From: Nesterenkonia haasae
GTDB lineage: Bacteria > Actinomycetota > Actinomycetes > Actinomycetales > Micrococcaceae
Assembly (NCBI RefSeq): GCF_010119385.1
Contig: NZ_VFIE01000020.1
Span: forward strand, 1 to 60,915
Direction of reading: 5' to 3'
Length of the DNA: 60,915 nucleotides
The notes below the pieces were generated by a model, which had not been told where the DNA came from, made no database searches, and saw only the letters and a program-made list of their open reading frames with translations. Positions 15,900 through 23,861 of the stretch are shown here, one piece after another (the stretch's first letter is position 1; the number at the start of each line of letters is the position of its first letter). The translations under genes were made by a program, and so were the position numbers.

Positions 15900-17939
15900 T
15901 CAGCGGAGGAAGGCGGCGGCGACGCCGGCATCGACCGGCACGTGCAGACCGGTGGTGTGGGATAGGTCCTGGCTCAACAGCGCAAAGGCTGCGTTGGCGA
16001 CGTTTTCCGGCAGAACTTCTCGTTTGAGGATAGTGCGCTGGGCGTAGAACTTACCCAGGTCCTGCTCCTCGATGCCGTACGTCTTGGCCCGGTTGGCGCC
16101 CCAGCCTGAAGCGAAGATGCCGGAGCCTTGGACAACCCCGTCGGGGTTGATCCCGTTGACCCGGATTTGGTGTTCGCCAAGTTCTGCGGCAAGCAGGCGG
16201 ACCTGATGGGCCTGATCAGCTTTGGTGGCGGAGTAGGCGATGTTGTTGGGACCGGCGAAGACACTGTTCTTGGAGGAGATGTAGATGACATCTCCACCCA
16301 AATTCTGCTCGATGAGCACCTTCGCAGCCGCCTTCGAGACCAGGAACGAGCCCTTGGCCATTACGTTGTGCTGGAGATCCCAGTCCTTTTCAGTGGTGTC
16401 CAGAAGAGATTTGGACAGCGAAAGACCGGCATTGTTGATGACGATATCCAGTCCGCCGAAGGCTAGGAGGGTCTCATCGATGGCCTGCTGAACGGCGTTT
16501 TCATCAGAGACGTCAACCCTGACGCCGACGGCTTTGTCCGGACCACCGATTTCGGCCGCAGCTTCCTGAGCTTTCTCCAGACTCAAATCGGCAATAGCGA
16601 CAACGGCGCCTTCAGCTGCCAGCCGCTTGGCGATCGCCTTGCCTATACCGGAGGCGGCCCCGGTCACCAGGGCGATGCGCGTGGCCAGTTCCTTGGGCTT
16701 AGGCATCCGTTGCAGTTTGGCTTCTTCCAACGCCCAGTACTCGATGCGGAACTTTTCGCGTTCGTCAATCGGGGTGTAGCTGGAGAGCCCTTCAGCGCCG
16801 CGCATGACGTTGATGGCGTTGATAAAGAACTCTCCGGCAACGCGGGCTGTCTGCTTGTCCTTGCCGAAGCTGAACATGCCAACTCCGGGAATGAGCACGA
16901 TTGCTGGGTCGGCCCCGCGGATGGCCGGGGAGTCCGGATCGGCGTGGCGGTCGTAGTAGGCCTGGTAATCCTCGCGGTAACTCTCGTGGAGCTCGCGCAG
17001 TCGTGCTTGGGCATCTTCAACCGAGGCATCGGATGGCAGGTCCAGCACCAGTGGCTTGACCTTGGTGCGGAGGAAATGGTCTGGGCAGCTGGTGCCGAGC
17101 TCCGCCAGACGCGGGTGTTCGGTGTGGGCAAGGAAGTCCAGGACGGCGTCGTCGTCGGTGAAGTGTCCGACCTGGGGCTTGTCCGTGCTGGCGATGGAGC
17201 GAATGGTGGGCATCAGAGCGGCTGCTTTGGCACGCCGCTCATCCTCACTGAGCGCGCCATAACCCTCGAGTGCCGGGCCGAACGGCTCCGCTGCGGAGTG
17301 TTCGGCAATGTAGTGCGCGGCGGTGTCGATGATCCACAGGGAGTTCTGTTCGGATTCCTCCGAGGTGTCTCCCCATGCGGTGATGCCGTGTCCGCCGAGG
17401 ATGCATCCGACGGCTTGGGGGTTGCGCTCTTTGATCTGCGCGATGTCGAGTCCGAGCTGGAAACCTGGGCGGCGCCAGGGTACCCAGACCACCTTGTCGC
17501 CGAAGATCTTCTCTGTGAGTTCGGGGCCATCGGAGGCGCAGGCGATAGCGATGCCGGAGTCAGGGTGAAGGTGGTCGACATGCGCGGCGTCCACCAGCCC
17601 GTGCATGGCAGTGTCGATGCTCGGGGCTGCGCCACCCTTACCGTGTAGGCAGTAGTCGAATGCTGCGACCATTTCATCTTCGCGCTCAACGCCGGGGTAG
17701 GTATCCACCATGGCGCGCATGCGGTCTAGGCGCAGTGCAGCGAGTCCAGTGTCCTTGAGGGTTCCGAGGTCTCCGCCGGAGCCTTTGACCCAGAGAAGCT
17801 CGACGTCGCCGCCGGTGACGGGGTCACGGTCAGTGCCTTTGGCGGAGGTGTTGCCCCCGGCGTAATTGGTGTTCTTGGGGTCCGCGCCCAGCCGGTTGGA
17901 CCGTTCAATGAGGGACTGGACAGTTGGATGAGCGGCCAT
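15900..17939 (-). CDS. rhaD: Bifunctional rhamnulose-1-phosphate aldolase / lactaldehyde dehydrogenase (short-chain type)
   Basis: This two-domain protein of about 679 residues has a class II aldolase domain (residues 1-400) with zinc-ligand motifs VDHLHPDSG (H123, H125) and GGHG (H184). An SDR domain (about 420-679) carries TGAASGIG at 427-433, NNAG near 502 and the catalytic YSATK (Y569, K573). The aldolase splits L-rhamnulose 1-phosphate to dihydroxyacetone phosphate and L-lactaldehyde; the SDR half should oxidise lactaldehyde to L-lactate. The start at 17939 has AGGGAG 7 bases upstream; longer in-frame starts would run through the operator. The symbol is used loosely: related fusions are also called RhaE or RhaEW. 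Confidence 0.93.
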   Translation of the reverse strand: MAAHPTVQSLIERSNRLGADPKNTNYAGGNTSAKGTDRDPVTGGDVELLWVKGSGGDLGTLKDTGLAALRLDRMRAMVDTYPGVEREDEMVAAFDYCLHGKGGAAPSIDTAMHGLVDAAHVDHLHPDSGIAIACASDGPELTEKIFGDKVVWVPWRRPGFQLGLDIAQIKERNPQAVGCILGGHGITAWGDTSEESEQNSLWIIDTAAHYIAEHSAAEPFGPALEGYGALSEDERRAKAAALMPTIRSIASTDKPQVGHFTDDDAVLDFLAHTEHPRLAELGTSCPDHFLRTKVKPLVLDLPSDASVEDAQARLRELHESYREDYQAYYDRHADPDSPAIRGADPAIVLIPGVGMFSFGKDKQTARVAGEFFINAINVMRGAEGLSSYTPIDEREKFRIEYWALEEAKLQRMPKPKELATRIALVTGAASGIGKAIAKRLAAEGAVVAIADLSLEKAQEAAAEIGGPDKAVGVRVDVSDENAVQQAIDETLLAFGGLDIVINNAGLSLSKSLLDTTEKDWDLQHNVMAKGSFLVSKAAAKVLIEQNLGGDVIYISSKNSVFAGPNNIAYSATKADQAHQVRLLAAELGEHQIRVNGINPDGVVQGSGIFASGWGANRAKTYGIEEQDLGKFYAQRTILKREVLPENVANAAFALLSQDLSHTTGLHVPVDAGVAAAFLR

Positions 17940-17970
17940 AGGAGAACTCCCTGAGGTGTGATTCGACGCA

Positions 17971-17994
17971 TGTTCGATTAAGATCAATCGAACA
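17971..17994. promoter_or_regulatory. Perfect inverted repeat, candidate operator of the rhaD-rhaB-lldD operon
   Basis: TGTTCGATT (17971-17979) and AATCGAACA (17986-17994) are perfect 9-bp arms around the 6-base centre AAGATC. The repeat lies about 30 bases before the rhaD start codon, where a repressor would block transcription or early elongation. It differs from the TTCANTGAA sites around the DeoR gene, but it shares AATCGA with the 14-base word upstream of the rhamnose transporter operon. The LacI rhamnose regulator is therefore a better candidate than DeoR. The protein assignment is an inference. Confidence 0.72.
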
Positions 17995-18032
17995 CAAAGT
18001 ACCATGGCAAGGGTCGGGAAACAATGCCTCAA

Positions 18033-18048
18033 TGTGCCGACTGTCACG
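18033..18048. promoter_or_regulatory. CRP-like half-conserved palindrome upstream of rhaD
   Basis: TGTGC-CGACTG-TCACG keeps the GTG-N8-CAC core of the CRP/GlxR consensus, with one deviation in each arm. It lies about 95-110 bases upstream of the rhaD start. It is a weak candidate alone, reported because similar sites precede every other sugar operon here. Confidence 0.35.
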
Positions 18049-18084
18049 TCATGAGGTGATCGACCAACCGGTGTGAAGTGCAGT

Positions 18085-18846
18085 TCAGCGGATCTCCACA
18101 TGATCGCGGAAACAATCCAGTCGGCCATCCCTCGGATCTAGGTCCGTAATGAGCAGATCTACCTCACCAAGCTCCAACGCCCGGGCCGTGGCGCGGGAGC
18201 CGAGCTTGGAGCTATCAGCTAGGAGCACGGTTTTATCGGCATGGCGGTGGAAGATTCGCTTGATCGCCGCCTCCTCCGCCGTGGACTCAGAACTGCCCCA
18301 GTCGGCATCTAGGGCTGCGGCTGAACTCACAAAGACCTCGTAGTGCAACGATGCAGCCATCAGTGCGGCCAGTGGCCCGACGAAGCTGTCAGTTCGCGGC
18401 TCACGGTGCCCTCCCACGAGCACTGCGGTCACTCCGGGACGCACCTCGGCAGCTCGAAAATTCTCACTCGAATTCGTCACGACGGTCAGATCGGCCGCGT
18501 GGCCCACTCCACCCAACAACACACCAACTGTGGACGAGGCATCACAGGCACACATGCCCTCAGCGGGTATGACCTCTAGAGCTTTGGCAGAGATTGCCCG
18601 TTTAGCTGCGGCACCGCGGGCACTGCGTTGAGCGAAAGTCTCTGGCCGCAGCGGCGCGACCGCACCACCTCTGACCCGCCGGAGCTGGCCGAGAGCTTCG
18701 AGGTCAGCAAGGTCTCGCCGCAGGGTCATCTCAGACACTCCGAGTGACTCAGCTGCCCAGCTGATGGTGATCCGACCCTCTGCTCCGAGCATTTCCAGCA
18801 ACAGATTCCGGCGCTCTTCAGCGTCAAGGGAGGAGGAGATCGCCAT
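18085..18846 (-). CDS. DeoR-family sugar-sensing repressor
   Basis: This 253-residue protein has an N-terminal DeoR helix-turn-helix (EERRNLLLEMLGAEGRITISWAAESLGVSEMTLRRDLADLEALGQLRRVRGGAV) and a sugar-phosphate-sensing DeoR-C domain with VVTNSSENFR, TAVLVGGHREPRTDSFVGPLA and KTVLLADSSKLG. The start at 18846 begins just before the helix-turn-helix; earlier in-frame starts add unrelated sequence. It is divergent from the isomerase/ABC cassette across 221 bases that contain two TTCANTGAA sites, so it most likely represses that cassette and itself. DeoR proteins usually respond to a phosphorylated sugar, which implies that the cassette's substrate is phosphorylated somewhere. Confidence 0.92.
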   Translation of the reverse strand: MAISSSLDAEERRNLLLEMLGAEGRITISWAAESLGVSEMTLRRDLADLEALGQLRRVRGGAVAPLRPETFAQRSARGAAAKRAISAKALEVIPAEGMCACDASSTVGVLLGGVGHAADLTVVTNSSENFRAAEVRPGVTAVLVGGHREPRTDSFVGPLAALMAASLHYEVFVSSAAALDADWGSSESTAEEAAIKRIFHRHADKTVLLADSSKLGSRATARALELGEVDLLITDLDPRDGRLDCFRDHVEIR

Positions 18847-18913
18847 ACCGCCGCATGTTACAGCAGGCCCCGGGCAAGAGAAGACCAAGTGAGTCAACGC
18901 TCGCCCAGACAAC

Positions 18914-18926
18914 GTTTCAATGAACC
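18914..18926. promoter_or_regulatory. DeoR-type operator candidate A
   Basis: GTTTCAATGAACC contains the palindromic core TTCA-A-TGAA and lies 68 bases upstream of the DeoR start codon. It matches operator B (GGTTCATTGAACC) in 11 of 13 positions. Two near-identical sites on the two sides of a divergent promoter suggest autoregulation, possibly through DNA looping. Confidence 0.55.
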
Positions 18927-18980
18927 CTGCTGCGTTTGCGCTGTCTTCACCTAGACCCCGCCGTACCGGGCATCTTGGTC

Positions 18981-19010
18981 TTGACACGAAGAGATCTCTG
19001 TGACTATGGT
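18981..19010 (+). promoter_or_regulatory. Sigma-70-type promoter candidate for the isomerase/ABC cassette
   Basis: TTGACA at 18981-18986 and TATGGT at 19005-19010 are separated by 18 bases, close to the housekeeping consensus. The predicted start of transcription near 19017 falls just ahead of operator B, a typical repression layout. It is a visual match only. Confidence 0.5.
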
Positions 19011-19014
19011 CACT
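18999..19014. promoter_or_regulatory. CRP/GlxR-like site overlapping the -10 region
   Basis: TGTGA-CTATGG-TCACT matches the TGTGA-N6-TCACA consensus in 9 of 10 defined positions. It overlaps the candidate -10 element, so a bound CRP-family protein here would be expected to repress unless the true promoter lies elsewhere. Confidence 0.5.
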
Positions 19015-19023
19015 AGCAGCAAT

Positions 19024-19036
19024 GGTTCATTGAACC
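19024..19036. promoter_or_regulatory. DeoR-type operator candidate B
   Basis: GGTTCATTGAACC is a perfect 6+1+6 palindrome, and one further pair (T at 19023, A at 19037) extends it to 7-bp arms. It lies 31 bases before the start codon of the isomerase-like gene and just after the predicted transcription start, an ideal repressor position. Confidence 0.68.
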
Positions 19037-19067
19037 AAATGGGCACTTTTGAAGACAGGACTTACTG

Positions 19068-20321
19068 ATGACTAACGCAGGACCGTATGCAGACGTGACC
19101 TCCTCAGAAAACGCAATGGAGCGTGTGCTGGAGGCCGGCGGTGGAGTTCTCCGACTGGCTCCTACCTGGGTACCCCGTGCCTTCTGCACTCCCGGCAAGC
19201 GCCTCCGGCTCCACCCAGACGATTACTATCCCCTGGGCAAGGAACGCGGCGGAATTGATGAGCGCTGGTTGTCTTCCACTATCCGAGCTGAGAACGGTCC
19301 CCGCACGGATCCCTTCGAAGGGCTCAGCCTGGTTGTGGATCCCGAGGGAGGGGTCATTCCCTTCGATGAGTTCGTCGCCCACTTCAAAGAACAGGCCATC
19401 GGAACTCTGTGGAGCACGCATAAGGGATGGCCGATGTACTCAAAGTTCTTCGACAATCAGGCTCCTTTGCCATTCCATATTCACCACAGGGACGAGCACG
19501 CGGCGCTGGTCGGCAAGCCGGGCAAGCCAGAGGCGTATTACTTCCCTCCACAAATGAACAACCATATGGGGGAGTTCGGCTACACCTTCTTTGGGCTCCA
19601 CCCAGAGACCACCAAACAAGATGTCCTAGACAAGCTGGAAGATTTCCTCACTGGCGGTGACAACAACATCACCAGCCTGTCCCGGGCCTACCGCATCACC
19701 CTTGGAACCGGATGGGATGTGCCCGCCGGCATCCTGCACGCTCCCGCGAGCGTCTGCACCTACGAACCGCAGGCTGCTTGTGATGTCTTCGCGATGACCG
19801 AGTCCTGGTCCAACCACCGCGAGGTTCCTGACGAGCTGCTGTGGAAGGACGTGCCGGAGGATCGCCGCGGAGATCTCGAATTCATCATCGAGCTCGTTGA
19901 CTGGGAACGGAATGTGGAGAGTAGCTTCTTCGGCAGCCGTTTCACCCCGCCGGTAGAAACCACGGCTTCTGCGAAACATGTGGGGTGGACCGAAAAGTGG
20001 ATCACCTACCGCTCGGAGAGCTTCAGTGCCAAGGAACTCACGATTCCGGCTGGAAGTTCCGCAACGGTTGAGGAGTCCGATGCCTATGGTCTGATTTGTG
20101 TGGCAGGCGCCGGCACCATCGGGGATCAGCCACTTTTCGCCTCGACAATGATCCGCTACGGACAGTTGACCTGTGACGAGTACTTCGTCACGGCCCCGGC
20201 CGCTTCAGCCGGTGTCACTCTCACCAATACCCACCCCACGGAGGATCTGGTGGTCCTGAAGCACTTCGGGCCAGGCAATGCGGAGTTGTCTCGCGAACGC
20301 AACTCGCTGGCTGTGGCATGA
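19068..20321 (+). CDS. Phosphomannose-isomerase-like cupin protein, putative sugar isomerase
   Basis: This 417-residue protein resembles class I phosphomannose isomerases in metal-site layout. FHIHH at 136-140 stands where classic enzymes have IQVHP. GKPEAYYF with E155 matches the GKTE(M/C)WY metal motif, and VPAGILHAP with H224 matches IPAGTVHA. The glutamine ligand of classic enzymes is replaced by histidine (H137), so it is a divergent subfamily. Being followed by an epimerase-like protein and an ABC transporter, it probably converts the imported free aldose to a ketose, but this is an inference; a non-enzymatic cupin role is possible. It overlaps the next gene by 4 bases. Confidence 0.7.
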   Translation: MTNAGPYADVTSSENAMERVLEAGGGVLRLAPTWVPRAFCTPGKRLRLHPDDYYPLGKERGGIDERWLSSTIRAENGPRTDPFEGLSLVVDPEGGVIPFDEFVAHFKEQAIGTLWSTHKGWPMYSKFFDNQAPLPFHIHHRDEHAALVGKPGKPEAYYFPPQMNNHMGEFGYTFFGLHPETTKQDVLDKLEDFLTGGDNNITSLSRAYRITLGTGWDVPAGILHAPASVCTYEPQAACDVFAMTESWSNHREVPDELLWKDVPEDRRGDLEFIIELVDWERNVESSFFGSRFTPPVETTASAKHVGWTEKWITYRSESFSAKELTIPAGSSATVEESDAYGLICVAGAGTIGDQPLFASTMIRYGQLTCDEYFVTAPAASAGVTLTNTHPTEDLVVLKHFGPGNAELSRERNSLAVA

Positions 20322-21367
20322 ACACCAAGACCACATGGGAAGTCCCGCGCGGCGTCTACGGTATCTCCGCTGAGGAGTTGCCATACCGGGTCGGGTCGCT
20401 CAGCCAGCTGGCGCGGATTGAGAAGTTCAGCGAAGACGACGGCAAGGCCCGGGGCGCCCGCAGGTTGCGGATCGTGACCGGGGGTGGCCTTGAAGCTGAT
20501 GTTCACCCCGACCGCGCGCTCGATCTCGGCCAGGTCAGCTATCAGGGTGTGCCTGTCGCCTGGATATCTCCTGCGGGGATCACCTCACCGGCACTGGGAG
20601 AAGCCCGTGGCACCGAATGGCTAAGGAGTTTCGGCGGTGGGTTGCTCGCCACGTGTGGACTCGACACTTTCGGTCCTCCCTCCTCAATCGGAGGCCGGGA
20701 CTACTCCATGCACGGCCGCGTAGGCATCACTCCAGCAGTGTTGCAGGAGACTCGCATCGTCTCAGGAGAGTTGGTGATCCGCGGAGAGGTCCGCCAATCG
20801 ACGGTTTTTGGCGAGAACCTGGTGCTGCGCAGGACCATCAGCGCTCCTCTTGGGGGCGCCTCGCTGACAGTGGAAGACACAGTGACCAATGAGGGCCCCA
20901 GTGAGGCAGGCCATATGGTGCTGTATCACGTCAATCTTGGATGGCCGCTGGTGAGCGAACAGGCTCAGCTGAACATCTCGTCAGCACACGTGACACCTCG
21001 CGACGACGACGCAGCCGCCGCAGTTGCCAGATGGCATGAGATCGAGCCACCCCAGTCTGGCTTCAAGGAACAGGTCTTTCTGCACGATGTCAGCAACCGG
21101 GCTGAGGCCTGCGCCACCATCGACAACCCCACCTTGGGCATCGCATTCAGTCTCCAGTTCGACACTGCAGCGTTGCCCGCGTTGCACCAGTGGAAGATGG
21201 CAGGTCACGGCCAATATGTGATGGGCCTGGAGCCTGCAAATACCTCACACGTTTACGGACGGCGCAGTGCCGAAGAATCAGCGGCCCTTCCAGTTCTAAG
21301 TGTCGGTGAAAGCACAACGTACCGAATGAGCTTCACCTTCGGCCCCTCACGACGGGAGCAGACATGA
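20318..21367 (+). CDS. DUF4432 family protein, aldose-1-epimerase-like
   Basis: This 349-residue protein of the DUF4432 family has the galactose-mutarotase-like beta-sandwich pattern: GLEADVHPDRALDLGQVSYQGVPVAWISPAGI near residues 56-88, GGLLATCGLDTFGPPS, and the late MVLYHVNLGWPLVSEQAQL. The histidines expected in this fold appear in DYSMHGRVG and YHVNLG. The likely role is interconversion of anomers or another epimerisation of the sugar brought in by the adjacent transporter. The family has few characterised members that I know of. It is coupled by 4-base overlaps to the isomerase-like gene before it and the ABC ATPase gene after it. Confidence 0.78.
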   Translation: MNTKTTWEVPRGVYGISAEELPYRVGSLSQLARIEKFSEDDGKARGARRLRIVTGGGLEADVHPDRALDLGQVSYQGVPVAWISPAGITSPALGEARGTEWLRSFGGGLLATCGLDTFGPPSSIGGRDYSMHGRVGITPAVLQETRIVSGELVIRGEVRQSTVFGENLVLRRTISAPLGGASLTVEDTVTNEGPSEAGHMVLYHVNLGWPLVSEQAQLNISSAHVTPRDDDAAAAVARWHEIEPPQSGFKEQVFLHDVSNRAEACATIDNPTLGIAFSLQFDTAALPALHQWKMAGHGQYVMGLEPANTSHVYGRRSAEESAALPVLSVGESTTYRMSFTFGPSRREQT

Positions 21368-22881
21368 TCACCCCCTCACCCACTGACACCCCTCCAGTAC
21401 TGGACATGACGGGAATCACCAAGTCGTTTCCCGGAGTCAAAGCGCTTACTGACGTGGACTTATCCGTCAGTGCCGGAGAAGTCCACGCAATTGTCGGTGA
21501 AAACGGTGCCGGCAAATCCACTCTGATGAAAATTCTTGCAGGAGTCCATGGGCCGGACCGGGGCACGATCGCCTTAGATGGCGAGCAGGTGCATTTCTCC
21601 TCTCCTCTGGAGGCCAAAGCTCATGGCATTGGCATGGTGTACCAGGAAATTAACCTGGTACCCGACCTCAGCGTTGCTGAGAACATCGGTCTCGGTGATA
21701 TGCCCAACTCTGCAGGTCTGGTCAAACGCAAGGCTTTGTCTCAGCGAGCCCAGGAAGTGTTGGACCAGCTGGGGACCAGAATTGATCCTCAGCAATTAGT
21801 CGGTCGGCTTTCGGTGAGCCAACAGCAGCTGGTTGAAATCGCCAAAATTTACGCGAGACAACCGCGCATCATGGTTCTGGATGAGCCGACGTCTTCGCTG
21901 AGCCAGCATGAGGCCAAAGCGCTCTTCTCCGTCGTCGAACGCATGCGCGCCAAAGGCATCGCGATCATCTACATAAGTCACCGGCTGCGTGAGGTGCTCG
22001 ACATCTCGGACCGAGTGACTGTGCTCCGTGACGGCCGCATGATCGACTGCCGTCCCACCGCAGGCCTCACCCCGAAGGAGATGATCACGCTTATGGTCGG
22101 ACGCGATCTGGACGATGTTTTCCCTAAGCGTGAGGTGGAGATCGGACAGCCCGTACTTGAGGTAAGGGAGCTCACCCGGGTAGGCCTTTTCGAGGACATT
22201 TCCCTGACTGTACGAGCCGGTGAGATTGTCGGCCTCGCCGGACTGGTCGGAGCCGGGCGAACGGAAGTCGCTCGCGCGATCTTCGGACTCGATCGCTTCG
22301 ATTCTGGTTCGGTGCTGATCGATGGTGCGGAAGTCACCGTACGCAGTCCTAAAGCAGCGGTGCGAGCAGGCATCGCTCTGGTCCCGGAGGACCGCAAGCG
22401 CGACGGGGTAGCACTTTCCTTGACGGTGAAGGACAACATTGCCCTGCCGGTGCTCGATCAGGTAGCCGCCTTTGGCTGGGTTCTCAGAAGTCAGGAGAGG
22501 AGGCTGGCCCAGAAGAAGGCAGAGGATCTCTACGTGTCGCCTCCAGTGATCGAACGCACAGTGGCGACGTTCTCCGGTGGCAACCAGCAAAAAGTCGTCC
22601 TCGCGAAATGGCTAGCGACAAACCCCAAAGTTCTCATTCTGGATGAGCCCACACGCGGAGTCGATGTGGGTGCGAAATCTGATATCCACACCATCATCGG
22701 CGAACTTGCGGCAGAAGGCGTAGCTGTCCTCATGATCTCTTCAGAACTGCCCGAAGTGCTCGCAGTCAGCGATCGTGTCTACGTCCTGCACGAAGGCCGA
22801 CTCACCGCCGAATTGTCCAGGGCAGATGCCAATGAGGAGTCAGTAATGACTGCAGCAACAGGGGAGGTGGCAGCACCATGA
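21364..22881 (+). CDS. Sugar ABC transporter ATP-binding protein (RbsA/MglA type, two ATPase domains)
   Basis: This 505-residue tandem ATPase of the CUT2 (ribose/xylose/galactose) family has Walker A GENGAGKSTLMK near residue 44, signature LSVSQQQLVEIAKIYA and Walker B IMVLDEPTSSLS in the first half. The second half has the usual degenerate P-loop (GLVGAGRTE), SGGNQQKVVLAKWLA and LILDEPTRGVDVG. It energises import through the two permeases that follow. Overlaps of 4 bases on both sides show a single operon. Confidence 0.95.
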   Translation: MITPSPTDTPPVLDMTGITKSFPGVKALTDVDLSVSAGEVHAIVGENGAGKSTLMKILAGVHGPDRGTIALDGEQVHFSSPLEAKAHGIGMVYQEINLVPDLSVAENIGLGDMPNSAGLVKRKALSQRAQEVLDQLGTRIDPQQLVGRLSVSQQQLVEIAKIYARQPRIMVLDEPTSSLSQHEAKALFSVVERMRAKGIAIIYISHRLREVLDISDRVTVLRDGRMIDCRPTAGLTPKEMITLMVGRDLDDVFPKREVEIGQPVLEVRELTRVGLFEDISLTVRAGEIVGLAGLVGAGRTEVARAIFGLDRFDSGSVLIDGAEVTVRSPKAAVRAGIALVPEDRKRDGVALSLTVKDNIALPVLDQVAAFGWVLRSQERRLAQKKAEDLYVSPPVIERTVATFSGGNQQKVVLAKWLATNPKVLILDEPTRGVDVGAKSDIHTIIGELAAEGVAVLMISSELPEVLAVSDRVYVLHEGRLTAELSRADANEESVMTAATGEVAAP

Positions 22882-23861
22882 CTTCCACATCCACCGTGCC
22901 TCCTCGAGCGACCGACGAAAAGAGGGCGAACAAGCTACTGGGAGGCGTCGCCCTGCCCGTTGGCATCCTCGGGTTGCTGATCGTTGGAAGCCTGCTCAGT
23001 GAGCAGTTCCTGACCACCCGGAACCTGACGAATGTCGTCATCAACATGTCGATTGTCGGGATCATCGTCGTGGGCATGACCTTCGTATTCATCGTCCGCG
23101 GACTGGCTGATCTCTCTGTGCCGGCCATGGTGGGGATCGGAGCTCTGCTTGCGCTGGGTCTCCAACCAGCCCTGGGCAGCGTGCTCGCCGCGCTGGTGGG
23201 GGTCCTCGCTGCATCATTGGCCGGTCTCATCAACGGCCTACTCATTGGTTATGCGCGACTCAATCCGGTGATTACCACCCTCGCAACCGGAACCATTGTG
23301 TTGGGTGTGGCACAGGCCGCTGTGGGCGGGGTCATTGTCTACGGAAATGATCCCGAGCTGCAGGCCTTTCTCACCGGCCGACTCATAGGTGTCCCCGTCA
23401 TCGTGCTGATCTTTCTTGCGGTCGCCCTTGGTGGGCACCTCTTACTCTCCCGAACAACCTTCGGCCGGTGGGTATACGCCACCGGGTCCAATCCAGAGGC
23501 CGCCAGGGCCAGCGCCATTCCGCTGCAGTTCACGAAAGGGGCGGCGTTTTGGATGACGGCAACCCTATCGGGTTTCAGCGGCGTGCTGCTGGGCCTGACC
23601 CTGCAGACTGCGCGGCCCGGCGTCGGTGCGGGGTACGAGTTCGATGCCATCACCGCAGTCGTCGTCGGCGGTGTCAGCCTTCTTGGGGGTTTCGGCAGTA
23701 TGCCGCGTGCCCTGGGCGGACTGCTGCTTGTCACGCTGCTGAGCAACATTATGGTTCTCAACGGCATCCCGACAGAGTCTCAGGGTCTGGTGATGGGTTC
23801 ACTTATCGCAGCCGCCGTTGCCCTTGACGTCTACCTACGTCGCCGGGGAGGCGCCTCGTGA
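22878..23861 (+). CDS. Sugar ABC transporter permease (RbsC type), first of two
   Basis: This 327-residue permease of the CUT2 family has 8-10 hydrophobic helices. It shows the conserved MTFVFIVRGLADLSVPAMVGIGALLALG segment, a GLINGLLIGYARLNPVITTLATGTIVLG loop, and the VYATGSNPEAARASAIP and VVGGVSLLGGFGS motifs. It pairs with the next permease. The usual IVTGGIDLSVG motif has become IVRGLADLSVP here, a mild divergence that may reflect an unusual substrate. Confidence 0.93.
   Translation: MTSTSTVPPRATDEKRANKLLGGVALPVGILGLLIVGSLLSEQFLTTRNLTNVVINMSIVGIIVVGMTFVFIVRGLADLSVPAMVGIGALLALGLQPALGSVLAALVGVLAASLAGLINGLLIGYARLNPVITTLATGTIVLGVAQAAVGGVIVYGNDPELQAFLTGRLIGVPVIVLIFLAVALGGHLLLSRTTFGRWVYATGSNPEAARASAIPLQFTKGAAFWMTATLSGFSGVLLGLTLQTARPGVGAGYEFDAITAVVVGGVSLLGGFGSMPRALGGLLLVTLLSNIMVLNGIPTESQGLVMGSLIAAAVALDVYLRRRGGAS

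Noticed and set aside
16710-17648. Open frame of 312 codons on the plus strand opposite the rhaD fusion gene
   Set aside because: The opposite strand carries a full class II aldolase domain with metal-binding histidines; this frame has no known motif and no ribosome-binding site.
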